A stretch of DNA of 64,000 nucleotides from Burkholderiales bacterium (GCA_947453625.1 CANGHK010000007.1:51361-115360), one strand, 5' to 3'. Positions 48,990-59,736 are shown, numbered from the stretch's first letter. The notes: generated from the letters alone by a model not told the origin. Program-made: numbers and translations.

Positions 48990-51350
48990 ATGAACGCACG
49001 CCAAGGATTCATCGGCCAGTCGGTCGAGCGCCGCGAGGACGGCCGCTTTCTCACCGGCAAGGGCCAATACACCGACGACATCACGCTGCCGCAGCAGACC
49101 TACGCCTATTTCCTGCGCTCACCCTATGCCCACGCCCGCATCAAGTCGCTCGACAGCGCTGAAGCGGCGCGGGCGCCCGGCGTGCTGGGCATCTTCACCG
49201 GCGAGCACTTCAAGGCCGTCGGCGGCCTGCCCTGCGGCTGGTTGATCAACAACCTCGACGGCACGCCGATGAAGGAGCCCAAGCACCCGGTGTTGGCCGA
49301 CGGCAAGGTGCGCTATGTCGGCGACCGGGTGGCGCTGGTGGTGGCCGAAACGCTGGAGCAGGCCCGGGTGGCGGCCGAGCTGATCGCCGTCGACTACGAC
49401 GAGCTGACGCCGGTGGTTGACACCGCAAAAGCCTTCGGCGCGTCGGCGCCCGGGCATTCGGTGCACGACGAGGCGACCGACAACCTGTGCTACCGCTGGG
49501 GCATAGGCGACCAGGCCGGCACCGATGCGGCGATCAAGGGCGCGGCCCATGTCACGACGCTGCAGTTCCGCAACAACCGGCTGATCCCGAACGCGATGGA
49601 GCCGCGCGCGGCCAACGCCTATTACGACAGCAACGCGGACAACTACACGCTCTACGTCAGCAACCAGAACCCGCATGTCGAGCGGCTGCTGATGTGTGCC
49701 TTCGTGTTGGGCATCCCCGAGCACAAGATGCGGGTCGTCGCGCCCGACGTGGGCGGCGGCTTCGGCAGCAAGATCTACCTCTACGGCGAGGAGACCGCGC
49801 TGGTCTGGGCGAGCAAGACCATCAAGCGCCCGATCAAGTGGACTTGCGACCGCAGCGAGGCCTTCCTCAGCGACGCCCATGGCCGCGACCATGTCTCCAC
49901 CGCCCAGCTGGCGCTGGATAAAGACGGCAAGTTCCTGGCCTTGCGTGCCGACACCACCGCCAACCTCGGTGCCTACCTGTCGACGTTTTCCACCTGCATC
50001 CCGACCATCCTGCACGCCACGCTGCTGGCCGGCCAGTACAAGACGCCGCACATCTACTGCGAGATCACCGCGGTGTTCACCAACACCGCGCCGGTCGACG
50101 CCTACCGCGGCGCCGGCCGGCCCGAGGCCACCTATTTGCTGGAGCGCATCGTCGAGACCGCGGCGCGCGAGACCGGACTCGACCCGGCCGAGATCCGGCG
50201 CCGCAACTTCATCACCGAGTTCCCCTACGCCACGCCGGTCGGCCTGACCTATGACACCGGCGATTACGAGGCGACGATGGCGCGCGCGATCGAGCTGGCC
50301 GATGTCGCCGGCTTCGCGGCGCGGCGTGCGGCGTCCGAGGCCCAGGGCCTGAAGCGCGGCCTGGGCTACTCGGCCTACATCGAGGCCTGCGGCATCGCGC
50401 CGTCGTCGGTGGCCGGCGCGCTGGGCGCCCGCGCCGGGCTGTTCGAGGCCGGCGAGGTGCGTGTCCACCCGACCGGCAAGGTGACGGTCTTCACCGGCAG
50501 CCACAGCCATGGCCAGGGCCACGAGACGACGTTTGCGCAAGTGGTGGCCGACAAGCTGGGCATCCCGCTAGACGACATCGTGATCGAGCATGGCGACACG
50601 TCCAAGGTCTTGTTCGGCATGGGCACTTACGGCAGCCGCTCGCTGGCGGTGGGCGGCACGGCCATCGTCAAGGCGGTCGACAAGGTGATCGCCAAGGGCA
50701 AGAAGATAGCGGCCCACCTGCTCGAAGCCGCCGACACCGACATCGTCTTCGAGGGCGGCGAGTTCAAGGTCGCCGGCACCGACAAGAAGGTGCCGTTCGC
50801 CGCGGTCTCGCTGACCGCTTATGTGCCGCACAACTTCCCGCACGACAAGCTCGAGCCCGGCCTGAACGAGAACGCCTTCTACGACCCGAGCAACTTCACC
50901 TACCCGGCGGGCACCTACATCTGCGAGGTCGAGATCGACCCGGCCACCGGCCACACTCGGGTGGACCGGATGACCGCGGTCGACGACTTCGGCAACATCG
51001 TCAACCCGATGATCGTCGAAGGCCAGGTCCACGGCGGGCTGGCGCAAGGCATAGGCCAGGCGTTGCTCGAGCATGGCGTCTACGACACCGAGACCGGCCA
51101 GTTGCTGACCGGCAGCTACATGGACTACGCGATGCCGCGCGCCGACGACCTGCCCAGTTTCACGGTGGAAACCGCCAAGGGCACGCCCTGTACCCACAAC
51201 CCGCTAGGGGTCAAGGGCTGTGGCGAGGCCGGCGCGATAGGCTCGCCACCGGCGGTGATCAATGCCATCTGCCACGCCCTGGGCGTCAAGGATGTGCCCA
51301 TGCCGGCCACGCCCTACACTGTGTGGCAGGCCGCCCGGGCCGCCCGCTGA
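48990..51350 (+). CDS. coxL: Molybdopterin-binding large subunit, form II CODH-like (CoxL family)
   Basis: 786 aa; [18 protein letters not shown] (form II signature), [17 protein letters not shown]. Confidence 0.93.
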   Translation: MNARQGFIGQSVERREDGRFLTGKGQYTDDITLPQQTYAYFLRSPYAHARIKSLDSAEAARAPGVLGIFTGEHFKAVGGLPCGWLINNLDGTPMKEPKHPVLADGKVRYVGDRVALVVAETLEQARVAAELIAVDYDELTPVVDTAKAFGASAPGHSVHDEATDNLCYRWGIGDQAGTDAAIKGAAHVTTLQFRNNRLIPNAMEPRAANAYYDSNADNYTLYVSNQNPHVERLLMCAFVLGIPEHKMRVVAPDVGGGFGSKIYLYGEETALVWASKTIKRPIKWTCDRSEAFLSDAHGRDHVSTAQLALDKDGKFLALRADTTANLGAYLSTFSTCIPTILHATLLAGQYKTPHIYCEITAVFTNTAPVDAYRGAGRPEATYLLERIVETAARETGLDPAEIRRRNFITEFPYATPVGLTYDTGDYEATMARAIELADVAGFAARRAASEAQGLKRGLGYSAYIEACGIAPSSVAGALGARAGLFEAGEVRVHPTGKVTVFTGSHSHGQGHETTFAQVVADKLGIPLDDIVIEHGDTSKVLFGMGTYGSRSLAVGGTAIVKAVDKVIAKGKKIAAHLLEAADTDIVFEGGEFKVAGTDKKVPFAAVSLTAYVPHNFPHDKLEPGLNENAFYDPSNFTYPAGTYICEVEIDPATGHTRVDRMTAVDDFGNIVNPMIVEGQVHGGLAQGIGQALLEHGVYDTETGQLLTGSYMDYAMPRADDLPSFTVETAKGTPCTHNPLGVKGCGEAGAIGSPPAVINAICHALGVKDVPMPATPYTVWQAARAAR

Positions 51351-51374
51351 ACCCGATCTGTTGGAGACATTCCC

Positions 51375-52172
51375 ATGCAAGCTTTTGCCTATGACAAACC
51401 GGCCTCGTCGGCCGACGCCGCCCGTGCCGCCCTGGCCTCGGGCGCCAAGCTGATCGCCGGCGGCCAGTCGCTGCTGGCGTCGATGAAGCTGGGCCTGTCC
51501 GCGCCCGAAGCGCTGGTCGACCTGGGCGGCATCGCCGACCTGAAGGGCATCACCGTCAGCGGTGGCGTCGTCAGGGTCGGCGCGATGACCACCCATGCCG
51601 CCGTTGCCGCCCACGCCGGGCTGGCCGCCGCGATCCCCGCGCTGGCCGACCTGGCCGGCAAGATCGGCGACCGCCAGGTGCGCAACCGCGGCACGGTCGG
51701 CGGCAGCCTGGCCAACAACGACCCGGCGGCCTGCTACCCGGCCGCCGCGCTCGGCCTGGGCGCAACCATCCACACCGACCGCCGCGACATCGCCGCCGAC
51801 GACTTCTTCACCGGCATGTTCGAGACCGCGCTGGCCGAGGGCGAGTTGATCACCGCGGTCAGCTTCCCGGTGCCGGCCAAGGCCGGCTGGCAGAAGTTCA
51901 AGCAGCCGGCGTCGCGCTTCTCCATCGTCGGCGTGTTCGTCAGCCAGGGCCCGCAAGGCGTTCGGGTGGCCGTCACCGGCGCCGGCGCCTGCGTGTTCCG
52001 CGCCAGCGGGCTGGAGGCCAAGCTGGCCGCCGATCTCCCCAACAGCTGGTCTGCCGCCGCGTTGGCCGGCGCCACGGTCAGCGCCGACGGTTTCAACAGC
52101 GACCTGCATGGATCGGCCGAGTACCGCGCCGCGCTGGTGCCGGTGCTGGCCGGCAGAGCCGTCGCCGGCTGA
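51375..52172 (+). CDS. coxM: FAD-binding medium subunit (CoxM-like)
   Basis: LIAGGQSLLASMKLGLSAPEALVDLGGI, IGDRQVRNRGTVGGSLANNDPAACYPAA. Confidence 0.94.
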   Translation: MQAFAYDKPASSADAARAALASGAKLIAGGQSLLASMKLGLSAPEALVDLGGIADLKGITVSGGVVRVGAMTTHAAVAAHAGLAAAIPALADLAGKIGDRQVRNRGTVGGSLANNDPAACYPAAALGLGATIHTDRRDIAADDFFTGMFETALAEGELITAVSFPVPAKAGWQKFKQPASRFSIVGVFVSQGPQGVRVAVTGAGACVFRASGLEAKLAADLPNSWSAAALAGATVSADGFNSDLHGSAEYRAALVPVLAGRAVAG

Positions 52173-52192
52173 TAGGCTGCCTCGTCAGGTCG

Positions 52193-52218
52193 AACGCCGC
52201 ACCCGGTGCGGCGTTTTT
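52193..52218 (+). terminator. Intrinsic terminator after coxM-like gene
   Basis: AACGCCGCAC-ccg-GTGCGGCGTT perfect 10-bp stem followed by a T-tract. Confidence 0.9.
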
Positions 52219-52232
52219 ATTGGAGCTGTGCC

Positions 52233-53162
52233 TTGTCACCGTCCCCTGAAACCGCGCTGCCCGCCAGCATTGCCGACACCATCAGCCGGCTGGCTGCGCT
52301 GGATTACGTTGCCGACCGGCAGCTCGCCACCTGCGTCTACCTGGCGCTCAAATTGCAGCGCCCGCTGTTCCTGGAAGGTGAGCCCGGCACCGGCAAGACC
52401 GAGATCGCGCGCACGCTGGCTTTGATGCTGGGCCGGCCGCTGATCCGCCTGCAGTGTTACGAAGGGCTGGATCTGGCGGGCGCCGCCTACGAGTGGAACT
52501 ACGGCCGGCAGATGATGGAAATCCGCCTGGCCGAGAAAGACGGCATGGGCCGCGAGGCCTTGGCCGCCGAGCTGTTTTCCGAGCGCTTCCTGACCAAGCG
52601 CGCGCTGCTGCAGGCGATAGACCCGGCCAACCCGGTGGCGCCGGTGCTGCTGATCGACGAGCTTGACCGCGCCGACGAGCCCTTCGAGGCCTTCTTGCTG
52701 GAGGTGCTGGGCGACTTCCAGATCACCATCCCCGAGTTGGGCACGGTCAAGGCGCTGCAGCCGCCGATCGTCATCCTGACCAGCAACCGCACGCGCGAGA
52801 TCCACGACGCGGTCAAGCGGCGCTGCCTCTACCACTGGGTGGATTTTCCGGACGCCGAGCGCGAGCTCGACATCCTGCGCCGCCGCGTGCCCGGCGCATC
52901 GGCCGAGCTGGCGCGCCAGATCGTCGCCTTCGTCCAGCAGCTGCGCTCGGTCGAGCTCTACAAGCTGCCCGGCATCGCCGAGACCATCGAGTGGACGCGT
53001 GCGCTGATGGAGCTCGACACGGTGGTGCTCGACCCGCAGGTGATCCAGCACACGCTGGGCCTGCTGCTGAAGTACCAGGACGACATCGCCCGCATGCAGG
53101 GCGGCGAGGCGGCGCGGCTGCTGGAGCAGGTGCGCGGCGACGCGCGCCGGCCCGCGGGCTGA
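52233..53162 (+). CDS. MoxR-family AAA ATPase (CoxD-like)
   Basis: LFLEGEPGTGKTEIARTLA, VLLIDELDRADEPFEAFLLE; GGAG 9 nt before TTG start at 52233; GTG at 52206 lies inside the terminator stem. Confidence 0.88.
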   Translation: MSPSPETALPASIADTISRLAALDYVADRQLATCVYLALKLQRPLFLEGEPGTGKTEIARTLALMLGRPLIRLQCYEGLDLAGAAYEWNYGRQMMEIRLAEKDGMGREALAAELFSERFLTKRALLQAIDPANPVAPVLLIDELDRADEPFEAFLLEVLGDFQITIPELGTVKALQPPIVILTSNRTREIHDAVKRRCLYHWVDFPDAERELDILRRRVPGASAELARQIVAFVQQLRSVELYKLPGIAETIEWTRALMELDTVVLDPQVIQHTLGLLLKYQDDIARMQGGEAARLLEQVRGDARRPAG

Positions 53163-53187
53163 GCGGCCTTCGCCGCAGGCCACCACG

Positions 53188-54402
53188 ATGCTTGCCGCCC
53201 GGGCTTCAGCGGGATATCTCGCCGAGAACGTGATGCACTTCGCCCGCGTGCTGCGCAGCGCCGGCATGCCGGTGGGAGGCGACCGGGTGCACACCGCGCT
53301 GGCGGCGCTGCAGGTGGCCGGCCTCGAATCGAAACGCGATTTCCACGCCGTGCTCAGCGCCTGCCTGCTCGACCGCATCGAGCACCGCGAGCTGTTCGAC
53401 CAGGCTTTCGCGCTGTTCTGGCGCGACCCCGACCTGATGGGCCGGATGCGCGCGATGCTGCTGCCCAAGGTTCACCTCAAGGACGGTGCGCTGGCGCCGA
53501 CGCCCGAGAACCGCCGCCTCGGCGAGGCGCTGTTCCCGCACCCGCCGAACCGTCCGCCAGCCGCGCCCGAGCAGGACCAGATCGAGATCAACGCCGAGCT
53601 GACCTGGAACGACCGCGAGGTCTTGCGCCAAGCCGATTTCGACACCATGACGGCCGACGAATGGCGCGCCGCCCAGCGCCTGCTGGCGCAGTTGCGGCTG
53701 CTGTTCGAGCCGCTGGCGACGCGGCGCAGCGCCCGCGCCGCGCGCCCCGGCCGGGCCGACTGGCGCGCGACGATGGCCGCGATGGCGCGCCAGGGCGGCG
53801 AACTGGGCGACATGCGCTGGCGCGCGCCCCGCCAGCAGCCGGCGCCGCTGGTGGTGCTGGCCGACATCTCGGGCTCGATGAGCCGCTACTCGCGCATGCT
53901 GCTGCACTTCGCCCATGCGCTGGGCCAGGCCAGCGGGCAGAAGACTGGCCATGTCGAGAGCTTCGTCTTCGGCACAAGGCTGACCCGCACCACAAGGCTG
54001 CTGAAGGGCCGCGACCCCGACCTGGCCGTCGGCCAGGTGGTGCGCGCGGTGGCCGACTGGTCGGGCGGCACCCGCATCACCACCAGCCTGCATGAGTTCA
54101 ACCAGCGCTGGGCCAGGCGCGTGCTGGGCACCCAGGCCACCGTGCTGCTGATCACCGACGGCCTGGAGCATGGCGACACGGCCGCGCTGTCCTTCGAGAT
54201 GGAGCGCCTGCACAAGAGCTGCCGGCGCCTGCTGTGGCTCAACCCGCTGCTGCGCTTCGACCAGTTCGAGCCCCGCGCCGGCGGCATCAAGGCGATGCTG
54301 CCGCATGTCGACCGCTTCATGCCGGCGCACAACCTGCAGAGCCTGGCCGACCTGGTGCAGGTGCTGGGCCGGCGCGCCGGGCCGGTCCGCAAGCCGCATT
54401 GA
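53188..54402 (+). CDS. VWA domain-containing CoxE-like protein
   Basis: VVLADISGSMSRYSRMLLHFAHAL (MIDAS DxSxS). Confidence 0.9.
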   Translation: MLAARASAGYLAENVMHFARVLRSAGMPVGGDRVHTALAALQVAGLESKRDFHAVLSACLLDRIEHRELFDQAFALFWRDPDLMGRMRAMLLPKVHLKDGALAPTPENRRLGEALFPHPPNRPPAAPEQDQIEINAELTWNDREVLRQADFDTMTADEWRAAQRLLAQLRLLFEPLATRRSARAARPGRADWRATMAAMARQGGELGDMRWRAPRQQPAPLVVLADISGSMSRYSRMLLHFAHALGQASGQKTGHVESFVFGTRLTRTTRLLKGRDPDLAVGQVVRAVADWSGGTRITTSLHEFNQRWARRVLGTQATVLLITDGLEHGDTAALSFEMERLHKSCRRLLWLNPLLRFDQFEPRAGGIKAMLPHVDRFMPAHNLQSLADLVQVLGRRAGPVRKPH

Positions 54403-54462
54403 TTTCCCGCTTCCCTCTTTCCACGTCCAACCGCCCCAACCGCCCCAACCGCCGACCGCACC

Positions 54463-54996
54463 ATGCAACTCACCAACCAACAAACCCTGCCTGTCAGCCA
54501 GGCCCAGGCCTGGGAGGCGCTCAACGACACCTCGCTGCTGCAGCAGGCCATCCCCGGCTGCGAGAGCCTGACGCCGGCCGGCGAGAACCAGTACGAGGTG
54601 CTGATCACCGCCGCGATAGGCCCGGTCAAGGCCAAGTTCAAGGGCAAGCTGCAGTTGGAGAACCTGCAGCCGCCGACCTCCTACACCTTGCGCTTCGAAG
54701 GCCAGGGCGGCGCGGCCGGCCATGGCAAGGGCAACGCCGAGATCCGCTTGGAGGCCGTGGGCCCGAACCAGACCGTGCTGCACTACACCGCGCATGCCAC
54801 CGTGGGCGGCAAGATCGCGCAGATCGGCTCGCGCCTGGTCGACATGGCGGCGCAGAAGATGGCCACCGAGTTCTTCGAGACCTTCAACACCAAGCTGCAG
54901 GAGCGCTATGCGGTGGTGGCCGCGCCGGTGGTCGCGCCGCCGCCAGGCCTGCTGGCGCGGCTGCTGGCGTGGTTCAAGAAGCTCTTCGGCGGCTGA
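54463..54996 (+). CDS. coxG: CoxG (carbon monoxide dehydrogenase subunit G) family protein
   Basis: AWEALNDTSLLQQAIPGCESLTPAGENQYEVLITAAIGPVKAKFKGK. Confidence 0.92.
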   Translation: MQLTNQQTLPVSQAQAWEALNDTSLLQQAIPGCESLTPAGENQYEVLITAAIGPVKAKFKGKLQLENLQPPTSYTLRFEGQGGAAGHGKGNAEIRLEAVGPNQTVLHYTAHATVGGKIAQIGSRLVDMAAQKMATEFFETFNTKLQERYAVVAAPVVAPPPGLLARLLAWFKKLFGG

Positions 54997-55100
54997 GCGG
55001 AAGGGACAGGCGGTCCGGGCCGGGCCGGATTCTGCTGACCCGCCTGATCGCCCACCCGAGGCAGCGTCAAGCCACCGGACCGGCTCCCTAGAATCGGGCC

Positions 55101-56249
55101 ATGAAAGCCCGCGGCGTCCACCTCCAGTACAGCTTCGAGACCGACGGCCAGCGCGGCGCGGCGTTGCACAACCCGCTGTTCGACCTGCTGTCGGCGGTGC
55201 ACGAGCATGGCTCCATCCAGCATGCGGCCAAGGCGCTGGGCGCGTCCTACCGCCACATCTGGGGCTTGCTCAAGCGCTGGGAAGAGACGATGGGCGAGCC
55301 GCTGGTGACCTGGTCGCAAGGCCAGCCGGCGCGCTTGACGCCTTTCGCCGACCGGCTGCTGTGGGCCGAGAAACGTGCCCGCACCCGGCTGACGCCGCAT
55401 ATCGAGGCGCTGCGCGCCGAACTGGAGCGGGTGCTGGCCGAGGCGCTGGACGGCAGCCAGCATGTGCTGACGATCTTCGCCAGCCACGACCTGGCCTTGC
55501 CGCTGCTGCGCGACCTGGGCCACCAGCAGCATGGCTTGCACATCGAGTTGCGTTTTGCCGGCAGCGTCGACGCGCTGCGGGCCCTGGCCCAGGGCCGCTG
55601 CCTGGTGGCGGGTTTCCATGTGCCACCGCTGCGCGGCGGGTCGGCCCAGTTCGCCGGCGCGATGAAGCCGCTGCTCAAGCCCGGCCTGCACAAGCTGATC
55701 GGTTGCCTGCGCCGCAACCAGGGCCTGATGGTGCGGCCGGGCAATCCGCTGCGCGTGCGTGGCCTGCCCGACCTGGCGCTGCCCGCCGGCCCCGACGGCA
55801 GCGCGGCGCGCTTCGTCAACCGCCAGAGCGGATCGGGCACGCGGCTGCTGATGGACCACTTGCTGGCCGAGCAGGGCATAGACCCGGCCAGCGTGCGCGG
55901 CTATTTCGACGCCCCCGAGGACAGCCACCTGGCGGTGGCCGCCGCGGTGGCCAGCGGCGTCGGCGATGTAGGGCCCGGCATCGAGGCGGCGGCGCGCCAG
56001 TTCGGCCTCGATTTCATCCCGCTGATCGCCGAGGACTATTACCTGGTCTGCCTGAAGGACGCGCTCGACCATCCGGCGGTGCACAAGCTGCGCCAGGCGC
56101 TGGAGAGTCCGGCCTGGCCGGCGGCATTGTCGGCGTTGCCGGGCTACGCGCCGGCGCGCAGCGGCGAGGTGTTGTCGCTGATCCAGGCCCTGCCCTGGTG
56201 GCATTACCGCGTGCCGCGGCATGCGGCCGAGGCGCAGGACTTGGGCTAG
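55101..56249 (+). CDS. ModE-like HTH regulator with C-terminal periplasmic-binding-like domain
   Basis: LLSAVHEHGSIQHAAKALGASYRHIWGLLKRWEETMGEPLV HTH; SGSGTRLLMDHLLAEQGIDP ligand-binding region. Confidence 0.88.
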   Translation: MKARGVHLQYSFETDGQRGAALHNPLFDLLSAVHEHGSIQHAAKALGASYRHIWGLLKRWEETMGEPLVTWSQGQPARLTPFADRLLWAEKRARTRLTPHIEALRAELERVLAEALDGSQHVLTIFASHDLALPLLRDLGHQQHGLHIELRFAGSVDALRALAQGRCLVAGFHVPPLRGGSAQFAGAMKPLLKPGLHKLIGCLRRNQGLMVRPGNPLRVRGLPDLALPAGPDGSAARFVNRQSGSGTRLLMDHLLAEQGIDPASVRGYFDAPEDSHLAVAAAVASGVGDVGPGIEAAARQFGLDFIPLIAEDYYLVCLKDALDHPAVHKLRQALESPAWPAALSALPGYAPARSGEVLSLIQALPWWHYRVPRHAAEAQDLG

Positions 56250-56394
56250 AGCGGTCCGTTTGCGCAGCCGGCGCTGCTCCGGTCCCCAACCACGGCAAGC
56301 TGCGCATCGAAGCGCGCAATCCTGTTCTTTGAATTGCTGAAAATCCCTTTCAGGAAAGCAACTTATGTGAAAATAAAAGTACGCAGATGAGCTC

Positions 56395-57612
56395 ATGTAC
56401 AACGCGCCCCACCAATTCGAACCCCTGATGCCCTCGGCGGCAAGGCAGGAACCCCTGCTGGCCAAGGCACATGACTTGGCGTTGGCCGCCACGGCACTGG
56501 CCAGTCAGCCCTTGGCAGCCGAGTTGCGTGGGTTGCTGCGGGCCATGAACTCGTACTACTCGAACCGCATCGAGGGGCAGCACACGCGCCCGTTCGAGTT
56601 GGCGCAGGCGCTGCGCAAGGATTTTTCGCAGGACGCGAAGCTCGCGGCGCGCCAGCGACTGGCCATCGCCCATATCGACACCGAGGCCGAACTCGAGGCT
56701 AGCTTTGTCGGGTCCGCGGGCGTCGCGGCGCTCTATGCCCCCGCCGCCGTGCAGGACATCCACCTCGCCCTGTTTTCCCGCCTGCCTGGCGCAGACCTCC
56801 AGACCGACGAGGGTGCCGCCATCGAACCTGGCCAGTTCCGGGTGCGCGAGGTCAGCGTTGGTCGCGATGTGGCGCCCGCGGCGGCCAGCTTGGGCGACTT
56901 CATCGGGCGCTGGGCTTCGTTCTATGGCCATGTTCGCCGCGGCGATGCGGCCTTGGTGGCCGTGGCTGCCGCGCACCAGCGCCTGGGCTGGATCCACCCC
57001 TTTGTCGACGGCAATGGTCGGGTCATGCGCCTGCACACGCACGCGGTGCTCAGCGCAATGGGCTACACCGGCGGCCTGTGGTCGCCGCTGCGAGGGTTCG
57101 CGCGCACGGTCGATCGCTACTACGCGCTCCTGGCCGCTGGCGACGAGCCGCGGCGTGGCGACCTGGATGGCCGGGGCACGCTCAGCGAGTCAGCGCTGGT
57201 GGACTGGATCGATTACGTGCTCGATGTCTGCCTGGACCAGGTCGGCTTCATGCGGCAAATGCTCAGCTTGGGTGCAATCGACCAACGCATCGCCGCCTGC
57301 CTGAGCTTCGAGCAGGCGTCCCTGAAGAGCGGCGTGCGGCTGGAGGCCCTGCGGCCGTTGCACTACTTGTTCGTGACGGGCATGGAGATCGAGCGCGGCG
57401 AGTTCAAGCGCATGACCGGCCTGGGCGAGCGCACGGCGGTCAACCTGCTGTCTGCGCTGGTCAAACGGGGTTTGCTGGTGAGCGACACCGTGCAAGGCAA
57501 GGTGCGGTTCGGCTTGCCCTTGCACGCGCTGCGGTTCTACTTCCCGGCGCTGTGGCCCGAGGCCGAGGCCGACATGGCCACGCAGTCGCCCCAGGGCTTG
57601 GACACCCGATAG
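56395..57612 (+). CDS. Fic family protein
   Basis: Fic motif HPFVDGNGRVMR; SNRIEGQ N-terminal inhibition-like motif. Confidence 0.92.
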   Translation: MYNAPHQFEPLMPSAARQEPLLAKAHDLALAATALASQPLAAELRGLLRAMNSYYSNRIEGQHTRPFELAQALRKDFSQDAKLAARQRLAIAHIDTEAELEASFVGSAGVAALYAPAAVQDIHLALFSRLPGADLQTDEGAAIEPGQFRVREVSVGRDVAPAAASLGDFIGRWASFYGHVRRGDAALVAVAAAHQRLGWIHPFVDGNGRVMRLHTHAVLSAMGYTGGLWSPLRGFARTVDRYYALLAAGDEPRRGDLDGRGTLSESALVDWIDYVLDVCLDQVGFMRQMLSLGAIDQRIAACLSFEQASLKSGVRLEALRPLHYLFVTGMEIERGEFKRMTGLGERTAVNLLSALVKRGLLVSDTVQGKVRFGLPLHALRFYFPALWPEAEADMATQSPQGLDTR

Positions 57613-57729
57613 GTCGCCCATTCCCCGCACAGCGGTTTGCAGGTCAAGGCGGCAGCAAGGCTATCGATGGCCTCGCACTCATCTGGCGCGGAGAGCAGGC
57701 CGTCGGCCTGCCCTCGATCGGGCGCCTGC

Positions 57730-58695
57730 CTACCCGAGCGCCAACTCCGCCAGGCGCAGCGCGCCTTCCATGCTGCGGGCGCCACCGATGAACAGGTTCG
57801 AGTGGCAGAAGACGCTGTCGGGCACGCCCGTGACCGCAGCCAGTTCCTGGTTGCGCAGCCCGGCCCAGGTCTTGGGCAAGTCCAGCCTGGCAACGAAGGA
57901 GCCGAGCTCCACCGGCACGGTCTTGACCTGGTACTGCTCGCCCTCCGAATCGGGATAGATCACGAACCGGATGTCGGGCATCTCGTCCACCACCACATGC
58001 GTCCACGGCATGCCGCCCTCCTGAAGGTGGAGCACCCGTCCGTCCAGCAGCCGCGGCGCCCGACGCACGATGTCCAGCGACCTGAGCTGGGAGATCTTCT
58101 TGATGACGGCGCGGTCCAGAAATTTCCGGGTGATGGCCACCGCCTCGCGGAAACGCTTGTCCTGAAGTTCGGCTTTCGCCGCCGCCGTCAGCCCATGCTC
58201 CTCCATCCAGTTGGTGTTGAGCTGGGCGATCAAGGCCGACAGGCCGAAGATGCCGGGTGCGACGCTGCCCTGTCCGGTGTCGACGATGTCGAGGTATTGC
58301 ACCAGCGAGCCGTCCAGGGATCGCACGGTCTCGGCCACCGCGTCCGGATCCAGCGGGTTCCCGACGCTGCCGGCCAAAGCCTGCACATAGGCCGCGCCAT
58401 GCGCCGACCACACCAGGCCGGCGCTGGCATAGCCCACGCCGGCCGCGGGCTCACCGTCGACCTGGCGCGCCGGCCTGGCGCCGTCGAAGCCGCGCTGGTG
58501 GTGGTCGAAGCGTCCGCGCGCCGTGTCCCAGGTGCCGCCGACATCGACGGCGAAATCGGCGGCGTCGATCAGCGCGTCATGGCGGGTGCGGACCAGGGTG
58601 TGCGATGGATAAACGCCCATCAGGACGCCGACGCCAAACACGTCGTCGGCGTGGAAACTGCCACTGTGGGTGGCGATGGTCTTGTGATCGGTCAT
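57730..58695 (-). CDS. MYG1-like (DHH-type) metal-dependent protein
   Basis: ATHSGSFHADDVFGVGVL, GRFDHHQRGF. Confidence 0.9.
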   Translation of the reverse strand: MTDHKTIATHSGSFHADDVFGVGVLMGVYPSHTLVRTRHDALIDAADFAVDVGGTWDTARGRFDHHQRGFDGARPARQVDGEPAAGVGYASAGLVWSAHGAAYVQALAGSVGNPLDPDAVAETVRSLDGSLVQYLDIVDTGQGSVAPGIFGLSALIAQLNTNWMEEHGLTAAAKAELQDKRFREAVAITRKFLDRAVIKKISQLRSLDIVRRAPRLLDGRVLHLQEGGMPWTHVVVDEMPDIRFVIYPDSEGEQYQVKTVPVELGSFVARLDLPKTWAGLRNQELAAVTGVPDSVFCHSNLFIGGARSMEGALRLAELALG

Positions 58696-58802
58696 CGGCC
58701 GATTTTAGGAGGCCGGTCGCTGCGCGCTGTGGGCGGGCGCCGCGCCGGGTGGCCTGGCGTGACGCGGCCTGCAAGGGCTTGCCTTATTTTGTTGCAGTTC
58801 CG

Positions 58803-58884
58803 GGAAATCCCAATCTTGACAAGGGCTTTCGGCGCCTGCCAGCAGGCATCGAACAGGGTTGTCCACAGAAGCTGTGGAGGGATG
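58803..58884 (+). repeat. 82-bp dispersed repeat copy A with two inverted repeats
   Basis: 77/82 identity by eye with 60366-60447; contains GCCTGC-CA-GCAGGC and TCCACAG-aag-CTGTGGA. Confidence 0.9.
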
Positions 58885-58971
58885 ATGGCCGGACAGTTGA
58901 CGCGGACAGCCCCCATCACCTTGCCATTGCAGCGCAAGGGCAGCGCCAATTGACACTCATTTGCCACCCAG

Positions 58972-59009
58972 TTGACAAAACGTACCGTTTGACGTACGCT
59001 TTTTGTCAA
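58972..59009. promoter_or_regulatory. Nested inverted repeat, putative YefM/YoeB operator
   Basis: TTGACAAAA-CGTAC-n8-GTACG-n2-TTTTGTCAA, 13 nt upstream of the antitoxin start. Confidence 0.65.
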
Positions 59010-59021
59010 AGGAGTTGGAGC

Positions 59022-59264
59022 ATGACCATTCTCACGGCCAGCCAAGCGAGGGCGAATCTGTACCGCCTCATTGATCAGGCGGCGCAATCGCATCAGCCCG
59101 TCTTCATCACCGGTAAAAGATCTGGTGCGGTACTGGTTTCGGAAGAAGACTGGATGTCGATTCAAGAAACACTGTTCCTGCTGTCAGTCCCGGGCCTGCG
59201 GGAATCGATCAAGCAGGGCATGGCCGAACCGCTGAGCGAAAGCGCAAGGGAACTCGACTGGTGA
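59022..59264 (+). CDS. yefM: Phd/YefM-family antitoxin
   Basis: MTILTASQARANLYRLIDQAAQSHQPVFITGKRSGAVLVSEEDW. Confidence 0.93.
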   Translation: MTILTASQARANLYRLIDQAAQSHQPVFITGKRSGAVLVSEEDWMSIQETLFLLSVPGLRESIKQGMAEPLSESARELDW

Positions 59265-59524
59265 GCTGGGAACTCGTCTACGCGAAGCAAGCGCAAAAGG
59301 ACGCGAAGAAGCTCTCTTCGGCTGGTCTGAGGCCGAAAGCCGAAGAACTGCTGGGTATTTTGAAACTGGATCCGTACCAGAATCCGCCGCCGTTCGAAAA
59401 GCTGGTGGGAGATTTGGGCGGCGCTTATTCCAGGCGAATAAATATTCAACATCGCTTGGTGTATGAAGTATTTGTAGCGGAAAAGACGGTGCGCGTACTT
59501 CGCATGTGGACCCATTACGAATAG
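59261..59524 (+). CDS. yoeB: YoeB-family toxin
   Basis: WELVYAKQAQKDAKKL...NPPPFEKLVGDLGGAYSRRINIQHRLVYEV, 4-nt overlap with antitoxin. Confidence 0.93.
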   Translation: MSWELVYAKQAQKDAKKLSSAGLRPKAEELLGILKLDPYQNPPPFEKLVGDLGGAYSRRINIQHRLVYEVFVAEKTVRVLRMWTHYE

Positions 59525-59606
59525 CGATGGCTGGCAACAGCCGGCCGGTGCCGTTGCCCGTCACCCTGCTGGCCAAAACCCTTCGAAGTATCCTGGGCAG
59601 AAGATC

Positions 59607-59732
59607 ATGATGGTCGAAATCGAAGGCTATGCCGATCTCGTTCCTTTTGTTGAGGAGGACGACTATTTCTTTCTCAAGACGATCATCCCCAGCCGGAAGG
59701 CGACACGAGACTTCTTGGCAAGCAAGGAATAG
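59607..59732 (+). pseudogene. C-terminal remnant of a toxin-like protein paired with the CopG-like antitoxin
   Basis: 41 aa MMVEIEGYADLVPFVEEDDYFFLKTIIPSRKATRDFLASKE*; appears N-terminally truncated. Confidence 0.5.
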
Positions 59733-59736
59733 CGTC

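Noticed and set aside
48990-51350. Bona fide (form I) CO dehydrogenase
   Set aside because: Active-site loop reads AYRGAGR, the form II-like signature, not AYRCSFR; CO oxidation cannot be claimed.
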